The notes beneath the pieces are model-generated. The model had not been told where the DNA came from, did not search any database, and was given only the letters and a program-made list of their open reading frames with translations. Below are positions 36,810 through 47,897 of a stretch of 64,000 bases of DNA, in pieces; positions within the stretch are counted from its first letter, which is position 1, and each line of letters starts with the position of its first letter. Source of the stretch: Pseudobacter ginsenosidimutans (GTDB lineage Bacteria > Bacteroidota > Bacteroidia > Chitinophagales > Chitinophagaceae); assembly GCF_007970185.1 (NCBI RefSeq), contig NZ_CP042431.1, positions 5,332,001-5,396,000 on the forward strand. The letters run 5' to 3'. Both the position numbers and the translations under genes were made by a program.

Positions 36810-38450
36810 ATGAAACGAGTTCAACTGATCGTATTGTTTTTTGTTTCGTCTTTAGCAGCTCATTCACAGGTAAAATCCCTTTTGAAAGCTCCTCTTGGCT
36901 GGGAACACCTTGACCTGGAGCAGGACTCGGTTTGGGGTTGCTCCATCAACAAAGCGTACGAATTCCTGAAGCAATTCACACCCAGGCAAAAAGTGGTGGT
37001 AGCCATTGTGGATGCCGGCGGAGATGTAAATCATGAGGATCTTAAAAATAAATTGTGGGTAAATAAAGGTGAGATCCCTGGTGATCATATCGATAATGAT
37101 AAAAACGGTTATATAGATGATATACATGGCTGGAATTTTGTTGGCTATCCTGACGGAAAGCAACAGGTGAGAGGCATCCTGGAGGTGAATCGCGAGTTAT
37201 TAAGATTGAAAGACCGGTTCCTGGATGCAGACTCAACAAAGCTTTCAAAAAAAGAAATGAAGGAGTACCGGTATTTCCGGGATGTTGTGATGACCAAACC
37301 CGGCCTGCCAAGTACATTCCGCAAGGTGGCCGAAACGGAACAGTATTTAAAGTATATCCCGGATTTTACTGCCCAGTTGAAGGAGAAATGTTCCAATCCT
37401 GATGAAGTATTCAGGTATGCTTTCAGTTATAAGATCAGTCCGTCCGATAAGGGCGATAAAACTGCTGGCAATGCATTCTATTTCTTTGAAAGTAAATTAC
37501 GAGGGCTGCCGGTTTCAAAATGGGATTCCATAGTTTCACAAAAAGAAAACTGGAAAAAAGAAGTACGCCAGGAATTTGAAGATGCTTGTAAGACGAATCA
37601 AAAATATATAGATAGTCTTGCCATCATCGATCCACATCAAACAAATCTGAAAGAACGTTACTACGGTAATTCCAATCTGTATGCCAGGGGAGCAGACCAT
37701 GGTACGCATGTAGGCGGCACAATTGGCGCGGAGCGGAATAACGGGATCGGCATGAATGGTATTGCCGATGCGGCGTTGATGTTTGTTCGCATCCTTGCTT
37801 ATTTCGAAGATGAAACAGATAAGAATGTAGCCGCAGGTATCATGTATGCAGTGGAGAATGGCGCCAAAGTAATCAATATGAGTTTTGGAAAGTACCTGAC
37901 CCCTCATCCTGAACTGGTGTATGCTGCCTTTCGCTATGCTGAAAAGAAAGGTGTGCTGCTGGTTCATGCAGCTGGTAATGATTCAAGGGATGTGGACACG
38001 CAGGTCCATTATCCTTATAAGAAGATTGCAAAAAAGCGCGCTGTAAGAAATGTGATAGAAGTAGGGGCTTCCACCTGGGAGGGACAACCGTCTTCTTTCA
38101 GTAATTATGGAAAAAATACAGTGGATGTGTTTGCTCCCGGCAGTGATATCTATTCCACTATTCCAGACAACAAATATTTGCCGCAAAGTGGTACCAGCAT
38201 GGCCACGCCTGTTGTATCCGGAATTGCGGCCTTGATCTGGACTTATTTCCCTGATCTGTCGGCGGAACAAATGATCGATATTTTGAAGAGGAGTGTGGTG
38301 TCCCGTAAAGGTGTGCAGGTAATGGCTCCCGGAGGATCAGTACAGGGGAAATCTACAATCGATTTTGGAGAGCTTTGCAGCTCCGGCGGAATTGTGAATG
38401 CTTATCGTGCTGCGCAACTTGCGGCAGAGGTAAGCAAGGGAAAGAAATAG
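36810..38450 (+). CDS. Exported subtilisin-like serine protease (S8) with a long Asp-His insertion
   Basis: 546 residues with a signal peptide ending AAHSQ (about 20). The catalytic triad is present: Asp68 in VAIVDAGGDVNHEDL, His297 in DHGTHVGGT and Ser463 in SGTSMATPVVSG. The oxyanion Asn lies in LLVHAAGND. The Asp-to-His distance is ~229 residues, against the usual 30-60, because of a charged, helix-rich insert (about residues 110-290). No pro-domain or T9SS tail is visible, so it probably works in the periplasm or is lipid-free secreted. It is the last gene of the operon, 40 bp after the metalloprotease, and a hairpin follows. Confidence 0.92.
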   Translation: MKRVQLIVLFFVSSLAAHSQVKSLLKAPLGWEHLDLEQDSVWGCSINKAYEFLKQFTPRQKVVVAIVDAGGDVNHEDLKNKLWVNKGEIPGDHIDNDKNGYIDDIHGWNFVGYPDGKQQVRGILEVNRELLRLKDRFLDADSTKLSKKEMKEYRYFRDVVMTKPGLPSTFRKVAETEQYLKYIPDFTAQLKEKCSNPDEVFRYAFSYKISPSDKGDKTAGNAFYFFESKLRGLPVSKWDSIVSQKENWKKEVRQEFEDACKTNQKYIDSLAIIDPHQTNLKERYYGNSNLYARGADHGTHVGGTIGAERNNGIGMNGIADAALMFVRILAYFEDETDKNVAAGIMYAVENGAKVINMSFGKYLTPHPELVYAAFRYAEKKGVLLVHAAGNDSRDVDTQVHYPYKKIAKKRAVRNVIEVGASTWEGQPSSFSNYGKNTVDVFAPGSDIYSTIPDNKYLPQSGTSMATPVVSGIAALIWTYFPDLSAEQMIDILKRSVVSRKGVQVMAPGGSVQGKSTIDFGELCSSGGIVNAYRAAQLAAEVSKGKK

Positions 38451-38510
38451 TAGAATAATGGAAAACATCCGGTAATCATTTTTGTCGGAGCATGGTTATG
38501 AAAAAGAAAT

Positions 38511-38548
38511 ATAACGGCCCCGTTGCACATTCGCAGCGTGGCCGTTAT
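38511..38548 (+). terminator. Hairpin after the peptidase operon, probable terminator
   Basis: ATAACGGCC (38511-38519) pairs with GGCCGTTAT (38540-38548), and an inner CGTTGC/GCAGCG stem extends it. It lies 60 bp after the subtilase stop. The T-tract is weak, so the terminator call is moderate. Confidence 0.5.
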
Positions 38549-38681
38549 GATTTAATACGGGCTTACAAAAATCTTACACAATACCGTAAGAATAGTTGCT
38601 GAATATGGCAGTTCGTGATCAGAAAATGATGGCCTGTTGAATCGGAGCTTCCTGATAGTATTATTGTAGTATATTCATCTT

Positions 38682-39674
38682 ATGAAAATCGTTTTCTTTT
38701 CTGCCAAACCTTACGATAAGCAATTTTTCAGCAGGCACAATGCGTCTTATGATTTCGGGCTTGAATTCCTGGAAACACATCTCGGGCCGCATATCGTGAA
38801 TGCAGTTGAGCCGGGCACTGCTGCTGTATGTGTGTTTGTGAATGACCGTCTAACCAAAGAAGTGATCGAAGTGCTGGCGGCAAAGGGCGTAAAGATCATC
38901 GCACTTCGTTGTGCAGGCTTCAATAATGTGGACCTCAAAGCTGCGCAGCAGGCCGGTATCCATGTATGCCGCGTTCCTGCGTATTCTCCTGAAGCCGTTG
39001 CTGAACATGCTGTAGCGATGTTGCTTACACTAAATAGAAAAATACACAAAGCATATAACCGGGTACGTGAGCAGAACTTTGCATTGAACGGATTACTTGG
39101 TTTCAACCTGCATGGAAAAACGATCGGTGTGATCGGAATGGGAAAGATCGGGCAGGCATTCTGCCGCATCGTGAAAGGTTTTGGCTGTACGATCGTTGCT
39201 TATGATCCATACGCAAATGCAAAGTTGATACCGGATGTTGAATTCACCTCGCTGGAAGAGCTCCTGAAAAGGTCGGACATCATTTCCCTGCATTGCCCGC
39301 TGACGCCGGACAATCATCATTTCATCAATGCAACTACTATTGCACAAATGAAAAAAGGTGTGACGATAGTCAATACAAGTCGTGGTGCATTGATCGATAC
39401 AAAAGATGCCATTGAAGCATTGAAATCCGGCCATATCGGCAACCTGGCGATTGATGTGTACGAGCAGGAAGAGAACTTATTCTTCAGGGATCTTTCAGCA
39501 GAGATCATTCCTGATGATATGATCCAGCGCTTGATGAGTTTTCCCAATGTGCTTGTGACAGGGCATCAGGCTTTTTTTACTGTCGAGGCACTGGACCAGA
39601 TCGCGGCCACTACGCTACATTCGGTGAATGAATTGAGTAATGGGCGCATACCTGCAGACGTTATGGTAAAATAA
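38682..39674 (+). CDS. D-2-hydroxyacid dehydrogenase, D-lactate dehydrogenase type
   Basis: 330 residues, usual length for the fermentative D-lactate dehydrogenase (LdhA) group. Substrate-domain motif LRCAGFNNVDLKAAQQAGI (about 76-94) is followed by the NAD-binding GVIGMGKIGQAF (about 149-160) with YDPYA after the second strand. Catalytic Arg lies in NTSRGALIDT (about 235), the Glu in DVYEQEE, and the His in VTGHQAFFT (about 296). It reduces pyruvate to D-lactate with NADH in the cytosol. The barstar-like gene starts 5 bp later, so the two are probably co-transcribed, though no functional link is known. Confidence 0.92.
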   Translation: MKIVFFSAKPYDKQFFSRHNASYDFGLEFLETHLGPHIVNAVEPGTAAVCVFVNDRLTKEVIEVLAAKGVKIIALRCAGFNNVDLKAAQQAGIHVCRVPAYSPEAVAEHAVAMLLTLNRKIHKAYNRVREQNFALNGLLGFNLHGKTIGVIGMGKIGQAFCRIVKGFGCTIVAYDPYANAKLIPDVEFTSLEELLKRSDIISLHCPLTPDNHHFINATTIAQMKKGVTIVNTSRGALIDTKDAIEALKSGHIGNLAIDVYEQEENLFFRDLSAEIIPDDMIQRLMSFPNVLVTGHQAFFTVEALDQIAATTLHSVNELSNGRIPADVMVK

Positions 39675-39679
39675 AAGCT

Positions 39680-40066
39680 ATGAAGCAGTTGATCATTGAA
39701 GGCAGCCGTATCCACGATATCCGATCTTTCTACGATGAGATCAATCGTGTATTCATGGCTGCGGAAGACTGGAAGCTCGGGCCGAGTCTGGATGCTTTCA
39801 ATGATCTGCTGTATGGCGGGTTTGGCGCTATCGGAAACAATGAGCCAGTGGAATTGATCTGGAACAATATTGAAGCCTGCAAAGCAGCGCTTGGTTACGA
39901 AACCACAAAAAGATACTACGAAGAAAAGCTCCTGCCCGGATCGCCTTTCAATAAAATATATTTCCAGGAGAAACTGGAAGAGCTCAATCAGGGGAAAGGA
40001 CAAACTTATTTCGATATTTTGATGGAGATCATTGCAGGGCACCCGAACATAACGCTCAGGAGCTAA
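39680..40066 (+). CDS. Barstar-like ribonuclease-inhibitor family protein
   Basis: 128 residues. The start KQLIIEGSRIHDIRSFYDEINRVF, then WKLGPSLDAFNDLLYGGFG (about 33-51), matches the barstar pattern of a first strand, a helix and an Asp-rich 'LDALND' helix that plugs the barnase active site. No barnase-type nuclease gene is seen nearby, so it may be an orphan antitoxin, an immunity protein against neighbours' toxins, or a repurposed fold. It follows the dehydrogenase after 5 bp. Confidence 0.75.
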   Translation: MKQLIIEGSRIHDIRSFYDEINRVFMAAEDWKLGPSLDAFNDLLYGGFGAIGNNEPVELIWNNIEACKAALGYETTKRYYEEKLLPGSPFNKIYFQEKLEELNQGKGQTYFDILMEIIAGHPNITLRS

Positions 40067-40290
40067 AGAAATATTTCATTTTTATCGTTCTCTTTTTTAT
40101 CTTCATTGTCCCCTTCTCATAAACGCTGAAAATTTATCCCTGCAAGCCATAATTCAGCCCGGTATTGATTCCTGTTCAATAGTAGGGAACAATTGTATGC
40201 TTTTATCCGTCCTGCCAACATTGATTGCTGCTTCGTCTTGCTATCTGAAACGTCCAACTCAACCATAGTCATAACTCAAAAACTAATCAA

Positions 40291-41112
40291 ATGAGCAAGA
40301 TCAAAGTAAAAGATGGTACCGAGATTTTCTACAAGGATTGGGGTACTGGCCAACCGATCGTATTCCATCATGGCTGGCCATTGTCTTCCGATGACTGGGA
40401 TGCACAAATGTTCTTTTTCCTGGAAAATGGTTTCAGGGTGATCGCGCACGATAGAAGAGGGCATGGACGCTCAACCCAAACACCGAACGGGCATGAAATG
40501 GATACCTATGCAGCTGATGTTGCGGAGCTGGTGAAAGCGCTCGATCTGAAAGATGCGATCCATGTTGGTCATTCTACCGGCGGTGGAGAAGTGATCCGCT
40601 ATGCGAACAAATTCGGCAAGGGACGTATTGCAAGAGCCGTGCTGATCAGCGCTGTGCCGCCGGTGATGGTGAAGTCTGCCACCAATCCGGATGGAGTGGA
40701 CATTTCAGTTTTTGATGATATCCGGAACAATACGGCTAAACATCGTGCACAATTCTACCAGGATATCACTTTCCCGTTCTACGGTTATAACAGGCCGGGA
40801 GCCAGGGTTTCACAGGGGATTCAGGACAATTGGTGGAGACAGGGAATGATGGGATCCATCAAGGCGCATTATGATTGTATCAAGGCATTTTCTGAAACGG
40901 ATTTTACGGAAGACCTGAAAGGTGTGGATATTCCGGTGCTGGTGATGCATGGAGAAGATGATCAGATAGTGCCTTATGCGAATTCTGCACCGAAGTCGGC
41001 TAAACTTGCGAAGAACGGTAAACTGATCTCTTATCCGGGCTTTCCGCATGGTATGCCAACTACAGAACATGAAACCATCAACAAGGACCTGCTGGCGTGG
41101 ATCAGATCATAG
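40291..41112 (+). CDS. Alpha/beta hydrolase, cofactor-free haloperoxidase/arylesterase group
   Basis: 273 residues, the usual size of the non-haem chloroperoxidase family. Motifs: oxyanion HHGWPLSSDDWD (26-37), HDRRGHGRS (53-61), nucleophile Ser95 in HVGHSTGGGE, acid Asp in MHGEDDQIVPY (about 222) and His in FPHGMPTTEHE (about 251). It hydrolyses small esters and can form peracids with peroxide in vitro. It is convergent with katG, and a two-way terminator lies between them. The gap 40067-40290 upstream holds no gene; it should contain its promoter. Confidence 0.92.
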   Translation: MSKIKVKDGTEIFYKDWGTGQPIVFHHGWPLSSDDWDAQMFFFLENGFRVIAHDRRGHGRSTQTPNGHEMDTYAADVAELVKALDLKDAIHVGHSTGGGEVIRYANKFGKGRIARAVLISAVPPVMVKSATNPDGVDISVFDDIRNNTAKHRAQFYQDITFPFYGYNRPGARVSQGIQDNWWRQGMMGSIKAHYDCIKAFSETDFTEDLKGVDIPVLVMHGEDDQIVPYANSAPKSAKLAKNGKLISYPGFPHGMPTTEHETINKDLLAWIRS

Positions 41113-41136
41113 AAAAGGGAAAAAATATAAAACAGT

Positions 41137-41166
41137 AAAAAGGCGCGGAACTCCGCGCCTTTTTTA
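41137..41166. terminator. Bidirectional rho-independent terminator between the hydrolase and katG
   Basis: GGCGCGGA at 41142-41149 pairs with TCCGCGCC at 41152-41159, flanked by A5 on the left and T7 on the right, so it can end transcripts from both sides. It sits exactly between two convergent genes. Confidence 0.9.
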
Positions 41167-41182
41167 TACATGCTACTTCTTG

Positions 41183-43573
<2,391 letters not shown>

Positions 43574-43693
43574 CAGGAAGATCGGGCGGTTCCAGAAATA
43601 CTGATCCTGCGTCCGGGTGTGAAGGGGAAAATGTGTTATATGAACTGCTGTCTGTTCAAATATACTGGAATTTGCGGACTGGCGATATTAAGC

Positions 43694-44191
43694 TCAGGGT
43701 TTATCCCTGCCTATGAATCTTTCCTCTCCGAGGAGGAACCTGATGGCTCTGTTGATATTCTTTTGAAGGCTTTCCGGTGTTTTCAGATTTGCCAGGTACT
43801 TTACAATTTCCTTTTGCGTGGAGTTGTTCAATTGCTTAAAAACCTTCGCGGCATCTTTATTGGCTTTTAGTGCCTTTGTGAAAGCGGGAGGCGTTTCGAT
43901 GGTTCGCGGCTCAGGATCGAATGCGATACTGATACTGATCCGTTCCCCGATCCTTTCCGGAGATTTTTTCAGCATAGTGGTGTTGATGTACAGGCGCCAT
44001 ACACCCAGGTGCCGCACGAGATTCTGTTTGTAAGCATGATTCTTGATGCTTCCTTTGACGGGAATTGGGCTGCGGTCTTTTCCTGCCTGTTTGAAAATGG
44101 CAGTGAGCACCTTTTCCGGCACCGGCACAAATGGGTTGATGCCGATGATCTCAATGGTTGCTTTGAAAGAGTATTCCTTTCCGTTCTGCAT
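43694..44191 (-). CDS. DUF1905 and YdeI/OmpD-associated two-domain protein
   Basis: 165 residues. The first ~90 (EYSFKATIEIIGINPFVPVPEKVL to RLYINTTMLKK) form a small beta-barrel of the DUF1905 type; the C-terminal part (PPAFTKALKANKDAAKVFKQLNNSTQKEIVKYLANLKTPE) is the helical YdeI/OmpD-associated module with the typical 'A..FF/L.. S..KEI..YL.NLKTPE' pattern. Some YdeI proteins have been linked to protection against antimicrobial peptides, but the biochemical role is unsettled. The gene lies 18 bp downstream of the unknown gene at 44210-44839, likely in one transcript. Confidence 0.85.
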   Translation of the reverse strand: MQNGKEYSFKATIEIIGINPFVPVPEKVLTAIFKQAGKDRSPIPVKGSIKNHAYKQNLVRHLGVWRLYINTTMLKKSPERIGERISISIAFDPEPRTIETPPAFTKALKANKDAAKVFKQLNNSTQKEIVKYLANLKTPESLQKNINRAIRFLLGEERFIGRDKP

Positions 44192-44209
44192 CCTGTAAAC
44201 TTATGGCTT

Positions 44210-44839
44210 TTAATGATCAATTCCAGCCAGCCAGTCTTCCAGCCGCCTGCGGCAGATATCCTGAGGATTGTATCTTTCTTTACCTCCGATGGATGCATCG
44301 CTTTGCGTGGCCAGCCATTCCACAAAAGAAGGTTCGTCCTGAAAGCTCAGTTTGGGTATGATGTCTCCGTCCCAGATCGGACCAAAATAGAAAACGCCAT
44401 CACGCTTTTCAAGGCCGGTGCCGCAATAATCGCGGTGCGCATATCCGATATTGTTATGGTTGAGTGCAGTGGCTACCGCCTGCGCCAGTTCAGGGCCGAA
44501 GGGAACTACAGACAATTCCACTTTTGGAGGTTTTACCGGCCCGGGTTTGATATATGGACTGGTACTGTAATGGAATTGGTTTTCCCTGAGGTTGATGCTG
44601 ATGCTGAAATTGAGCGGATCAGGATTATCGAACCATTCATCGATATCGTTCCTGAAACGCTGATCGAGATTCCAGAAGATGGAAATACTGCCGTCTTCCC
44701 GTGTGCCGTTGACTGTTAGTAAGGTGAGTGCATCGGGCCTGTATTCGCCGGTCACATGGCCTTTGATGCATTTCGCTTTTTCCAGTTTTTGCAACAGGTA
44801 GCGTTCGATGGCTTCTTTCAGTTCAGTTTTTGATCTCAT
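44210..44839 (-). CDS. Conserved-looking cytosolic protein of unknown function
   Basis: 209 residues from ATG at 44839 (MRSKTELKEAIERYLL); the frame stays open further upstream, but that part has no helix or signal that looks like protein. No signal peptide or membrane segment. A mixed alpha/beta sequence with DGSISIFWNLDQRFRNDIDEW and a Trp-rich C-terminal half (FSFQ-like strand, EWLATQSD, RRRLEDWLAGIDH). The size and acid-aromatic pattern recall immunity-type proteins, but I cannot assign a family. Confidence 0.65.
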   Translation of the reverse strand: MRSKTELKEAIERYLLQKLEKAKCIKGHVTGEYRPDALTLLTVNGTREDGSISIFWNLDQRFRNDIDEWFDNPDPLNFSISINLRENQFHYSTSPYIKPGPVKPPKVELSVVPFGPELAQAVATALNHNNIGYAHRDYCGTGLEKRDGVFYFGPIWDGDIIPKLSFQDEPSFVEWLATQSDASIGGKERYNPQDICRRRLEDWLAGIDH

Positions 44840-44996
44840 AAGTATACAGCGCAATAAAATAAACGAATATTGTCCGGACTCCCGGCAAAATTTTATGCTG
44901 ATATCAGAATCGGACATAAAAAACATGCCGGGCGGCAGGTTTCCCGTTATGGGTTCTTTCATTATCTTCATTGCCATTTAATCCATTAAAGTCCCC

Positions 44997-46604
44997 ATGA
45001 TAAGCAGAAACTTACATCCTGGTAAAATCATCTTCGTTCATTTTCTTCTCATTTCTGTATTCCTGGCATGTAATAATGAGCCGCAATCATCCGGAAACAA
45101 AACATCAGGCAATAATTCAGCCCAGGCAGATCCTGTTGGGAAAAAGGAACCAGATGTTCCTGAGCTGAGCACAGAGCAGTACGTGACCAACCTGGTCAAC
45201 AGGAGAGAAGCTATCAAAAAACAACTTCACGGTATCAGCCATGCAGCTGCAGTTCAATTGTATCAATCCCTGGTTTTGTACATGGATACAGTGATCACCG
45301 GTATTACGAAGAATGAAGGGAACTGGCTGGTTGAATACGTGAATTATTATGATGAAAAGAAGAAAGACATAGTATTGCCTGTAACGATACAGTCGCGGGT
45401 GGACCTGCTGGCCACTGCCGGACTTGAGCCCTGGCCGATAGGCGAGGGTATGACTGACCTTCGCACTGTGCCCCGTTTCTATACAGATATTTTCAAGTCG
45501 TCGCTGCCGGCCGATTACCGGCAGTTCTTAGGGATCAGGGCTGATGAGGATACTATCCTGTACAGTGCAGATGCAGGCATCATCATTCCGCTGGAAATGG
45601 TAGGGATAAGGGTATTGAACTGGGAAAGATTCCTGGCCAATTTCCCGAACAGTGTATTCTGGGGTGAAGCAAGAGATCATTTCCAGCGTTACCTGCGGGA
45701 TTACCTGTTAGGGGAGGACAATACGCCTTCGTTTTCTGAAATCGATGACATCAAAAGCCTGCTGCCGGATAACAGGAAGGAATACCTGCTTTTCCTGGAA
45801 CGCTATGGTAATACTACTGCTGCCGGAACGGTCAGATGGTTCATTGAAAAACTGGAAAACGAAAAATCGCTGCCGGAGTTCAAACGTAAACTGCACCGGG
45901 AGATCGATCTGCTGTATTCTACTGAAATAGCATCGTCAGTTGGTGAAACAGTTCTGTTACCCGAAACAATAGAAAAATTGACTAAACCGGTATACGATAC
46001 TGTCCCACTGAAAATAGAAATGGGCAACGATGTAACGGAAGAGGTTAACCGGGCATTGGATACTGTGTTGTACCTGCAGCAGGATAATAACCTGTACAGT
46101 TTTGCTGTTTTCACCAATCGGGGTGAAAGCGGAGGCGCCCCGTTTTCAGGCTGGTGCGATGTATGGGCTTTCAAATATTCCAATGGGAACTGGCAGCTTA
46201 TCGATTACCGGTTACATGCAGGCGGTGGGGGCATGTATGGCAATTCCGGTTACTTCGATAAGCTGGTCCGGATGGGCGATAATGCAGCAGGCATCGTGAT
46301 TACAGGCGGCATTACGCATATGGGAAGCAGTATATCATGGGATGATATCATTCCATTCTCTGGTGAAAAATTGCAGACGCCGGTGGACATCGTAACAAAC
46401 GATGCATACGAAAATCATGAAGGCCTGGTAAGAGCGAATGAAACAAAATGGTTCTTCCGGAAAAAAGCAGCAGCAGGATGGTATGACCTTGTGATCATTC
46501 CTGTGAGCCGCATTTATCATGTGTTGCCATTGGAACGTGTAGTGGTTACCGGAGTGAATGGAAAGTACCAGGTGCCAGAAAAATTCCTCGACAGAGGGAT
46601 CTGA
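44997..46604 (+). CDS. Large lipoprotein of unknown function
   Basis: 535 residues with lipobox SVFLAC (Cys25) followed by a Ser/Gly/Asn linker, so an outer-membrane or periplasmic lipoprotein. The middle part is helical (ERFLANFPNSVFWGEARDHFQRYLRDYLLG), while the last ~200 residues look like a beta domain (WCDVWAFKYSNGNWQLIDYRLHAGGGGMYGNSGYF). No catalytic motif or known domain was recognised. It stands alone between the divergent gene at 44839 and the tRNA. Confidence 0.8.
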   Translation: MISRNLHPGKIIFVHFLLISVFLACNNEPQSSGNKTSGNNSAQADPVGKKEPDVPELSTEQYVTNLVNRREAIKKQLHGISHAAAVQLYQSLVLYMDTVITGITKNEGNWLVEYVNYYDEKKKDIVLPVTIQSRVDLLATAGLEPWPIGEGMTDLRTVPRFYTDIFKSSLPADYRQFLGIRADEDTILYSADAGIIIPLEMVGIRVLNWERFLANFPNSVFWGEARDHFQRYLRDYLLGEDNTPSFSEIDDIKSLLPDNRKEYLLFLERYGNTTAAGTVRWFIEKLENEKSLPEFKRKLHREIDLLYSTEIASSVGETVLLPETIEKLTKPVYDTVPLKIEMGNDVTEEVNRALDTVLYLQQDNNLYSFAVFTNRGESGGAPFSGWCDVWAFKYSNGNWQLIDYRLHAGGGGMYGNSGYFDKLVRMGDNAAGIVITGGITHMGSSISWDDIIPFSGEKLQTPVDIVTNDAYENHEGLVRANETKWFFRKKAAAGWYDLVIIPVSRIYHVLPLERVVVTGVNGKYQVPEKFLDRGI

Positions 46605-46717
46605 AAATAATTACGCCGCAGTGTTTGAGAAAAAAGTTTCAATAACATTTGTGTTGTTTTGTTTTGCTCCTTACATTTGCAGCCTGATTCGATTCTACAG
46701 AATAGGATCATTGGTAA

Positions 46718-46790
46718 GATTCCGTAGCTCAGTTGGTAGAGCAATACACTTTTAATGTATGGGTCCTGGGTTCGAGTCCCAGCGGGATCA
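46718..46790 (+). tRNA. trnK: tRNA-Lys, anticodon TTT
   Basis: All four arms fold: acceptor GATTCCG with CGGGATC, D stem GCTC/GAGC, anticodon stem ATACA/TGTAT with loop CTTTTAA (anticodon TTT at 46751-46753), T arm CTGGG-TTCGAGT-CCCAG, discriminator A at 46790. The 3' CCA is not encoded (ACAG follows). A terminator lies 16 bp downstream. tRNA 3' ends are common integration sites, and an integrase remnant follows. Confidence 0.96.
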
Positions 46791-46806
46791 CAGAAAGATG
46801 GTATCA

Positions 46807-46831
46807 AACCCGCGCCAGCCGCGGGTTTTTT
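46807..46831 (+). terminator. Rho-independent terminator of tRNA-Lys
   Basis: AACCCGCG (46807-46814) pairs with CGCGGGTT (46820-46827) around a 5-nt loop and runs into a T6 tract. Confidence 0.92.
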
Positions 46832-46837
46832 CTTTCC

Positions 46838-47059
46838 ATGGCGGCACTGACATTCCGGAAGGATCAAATCGAAGGAGACCGCCTTTATTGGACTAAAAAT
46901 GGGAAAGTGCATCACTCCGTCCGAATTCATAGCCGTCTTTTGGTGATCATCAAAAAGTATATCAATCTTCCGGGACAATTTTTGTTTCCCTTGAAAGCCC
47001 CCGCTGATATGATTGCGCGGAAAAGGTTTGATCAGTTTTTCTGTTTTTTTCTGGCTTAA
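46838..47059 (+). pseudogene. Tyrosine recombinase (integrase) remnant beside tRNA-Lys
   Basis: A 73-residue open frame from ATG 46838. LTFRKDQIEGDRLYWTKNGK, then VHHSVRIHSRLLVIIKKYINLPGQFLFPL, matches the start of the catalytic domain of Bacteroidota phage-type integrases (strand pair 'GDRLIYSRxKTGK' and 'II.KY...YLFP'). The N-terminal arm-binding domain and the catalytic Arg, HxxR and Tyr are all missing, so it is not functional. Its place directly after the tRNA marks an old integration event. Confidence 0.6.
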
Positions 47060-47252
47060 TAAAAACCACTCTAAAAACAATAAGAGAGCGTCATTTGCAT
47101 CAGGCTCAATAGTGACCGCTCAATCCGTGAAAAATTCCTTTTCTGGACAGTGTGCCAGATGTAAGGGCATAAATGTATCAGTACTCCATCTGTCTAAAAT
47201 TTATCCTGCTGCTGAATTAGATCGGAACTTTTATGATTTACATGCTCTTTTT

Positions 47253-47777
47253 TTATTTGTTATTGCTTTTTATTAACAGTTCTTCATACACAGGCCCCTC
47301 AGGCTTTTCCATGCCATTAGAAATTTTTATTCCGGCTTTCTCAAGTTCCCTGATTATTCTTTTATCGAAACCAGCGATGTATGATGCAAATGACAAAGAA
47401 TCTCCTGCTTCAGGTATTGTCTTGAAAGGAACATACGGTTCTTTAAACCTATATAAAGTGGCTTTTGTACTATCGTTGCCTTCAAGAAATACAGAGTCCC
47501 CGTAGTCTGTAATCTTAGCTGCATAATGATTTGTAAGGTATTTCAAAGAATCATTTTCTATTTTGTAAGGAAGCCCCAACCGACCAACTTTCTGATTATA
47601 AAAAACTATGTATTGCGAATCAATATCAAATTCGCTATATCCATTTGCCATTGAAAATCTATGCCATTTTCCAATTAGAATTTTTTTATTCCCTTCAATG
47701 TTTCTAAGATTCGGTGAATCGCAAGCAGAAAGAGAAAAAATGAAAAATGAAAGGAAAAAAAGTATTGATCTCATCAT
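47253..47777 (-). CDS. Unknown lipoprotein in an AT-rich island
   Basis: 174 residues with a strong lipoprotein signal MMRSILFFLSFFIFSLSAC (Cys19). The mature part (KKILIGKWHRFSMANGYSEFDIDSQYIVFYN) resembles small lipocalin-like 'GKW' domains of Bacteroidota, but no family can be named. Codon usage is clearly more A/T-rich than in the PUL genes. It lies between the integrase remnant and the GH11 gene, and the ~190 bp before the integrase remnant end (47060-47252) shows no feature. Confidence 0.7.
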   Translation of the reverse strand: MMRSILFFLSFFIFSLSACDSPNLRNIEGNKKILIGKWHRFSMANGYSEFDIDSQYIVFYNQKVGRLGLPYKIENDSLKYLTNHYAAKITDYGDSVFLEGNDSTKATLYRFKEPYVPFKTIPEAGDSLSFASYIAGFDKRIIRELEKAGIKISNGMEKPEGPVYEELLIKSNNK

Positions 47778-47825
47778 AACTAAGTATTATTAAAGAGGCA
47801 TTTTTAATCCGGGTAAGTGATAGGA

Positions 47826-47882
47826 AATACCCGCACTAAATACTGCCTTACCTTCTGCCCGGCAGTATTTAGTGCGGGTATT
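47826..47882. terminator. Perfect 22-bp inverted repeat, probably a terminator of the xylanase gene
   Basis: Bases 47826-47847 (start AATACCCGCAC) are the exact reverse complement of 47861-47882, with a 13-nt loop. It lies 15 bp beyond the GH11 stop on the minus strand. The stem is far longer than usual, and the T-tract on the minus-strand exit side is poor, so a mobile-element or regulatory origin is also possible. Confidence 0.6.
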
Positions 47883-47897
47883 AATTTAAACCAGTGT

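Noticed and set aside
46517-47080. 187-residue minus-strand frame with the text PAGTRTQDPYIKSVLLYQLS
   Set aside because: It is the antisense of tRNA-Lys and its terminator; this peptide is a well-known false protein arising from tRNA complements.
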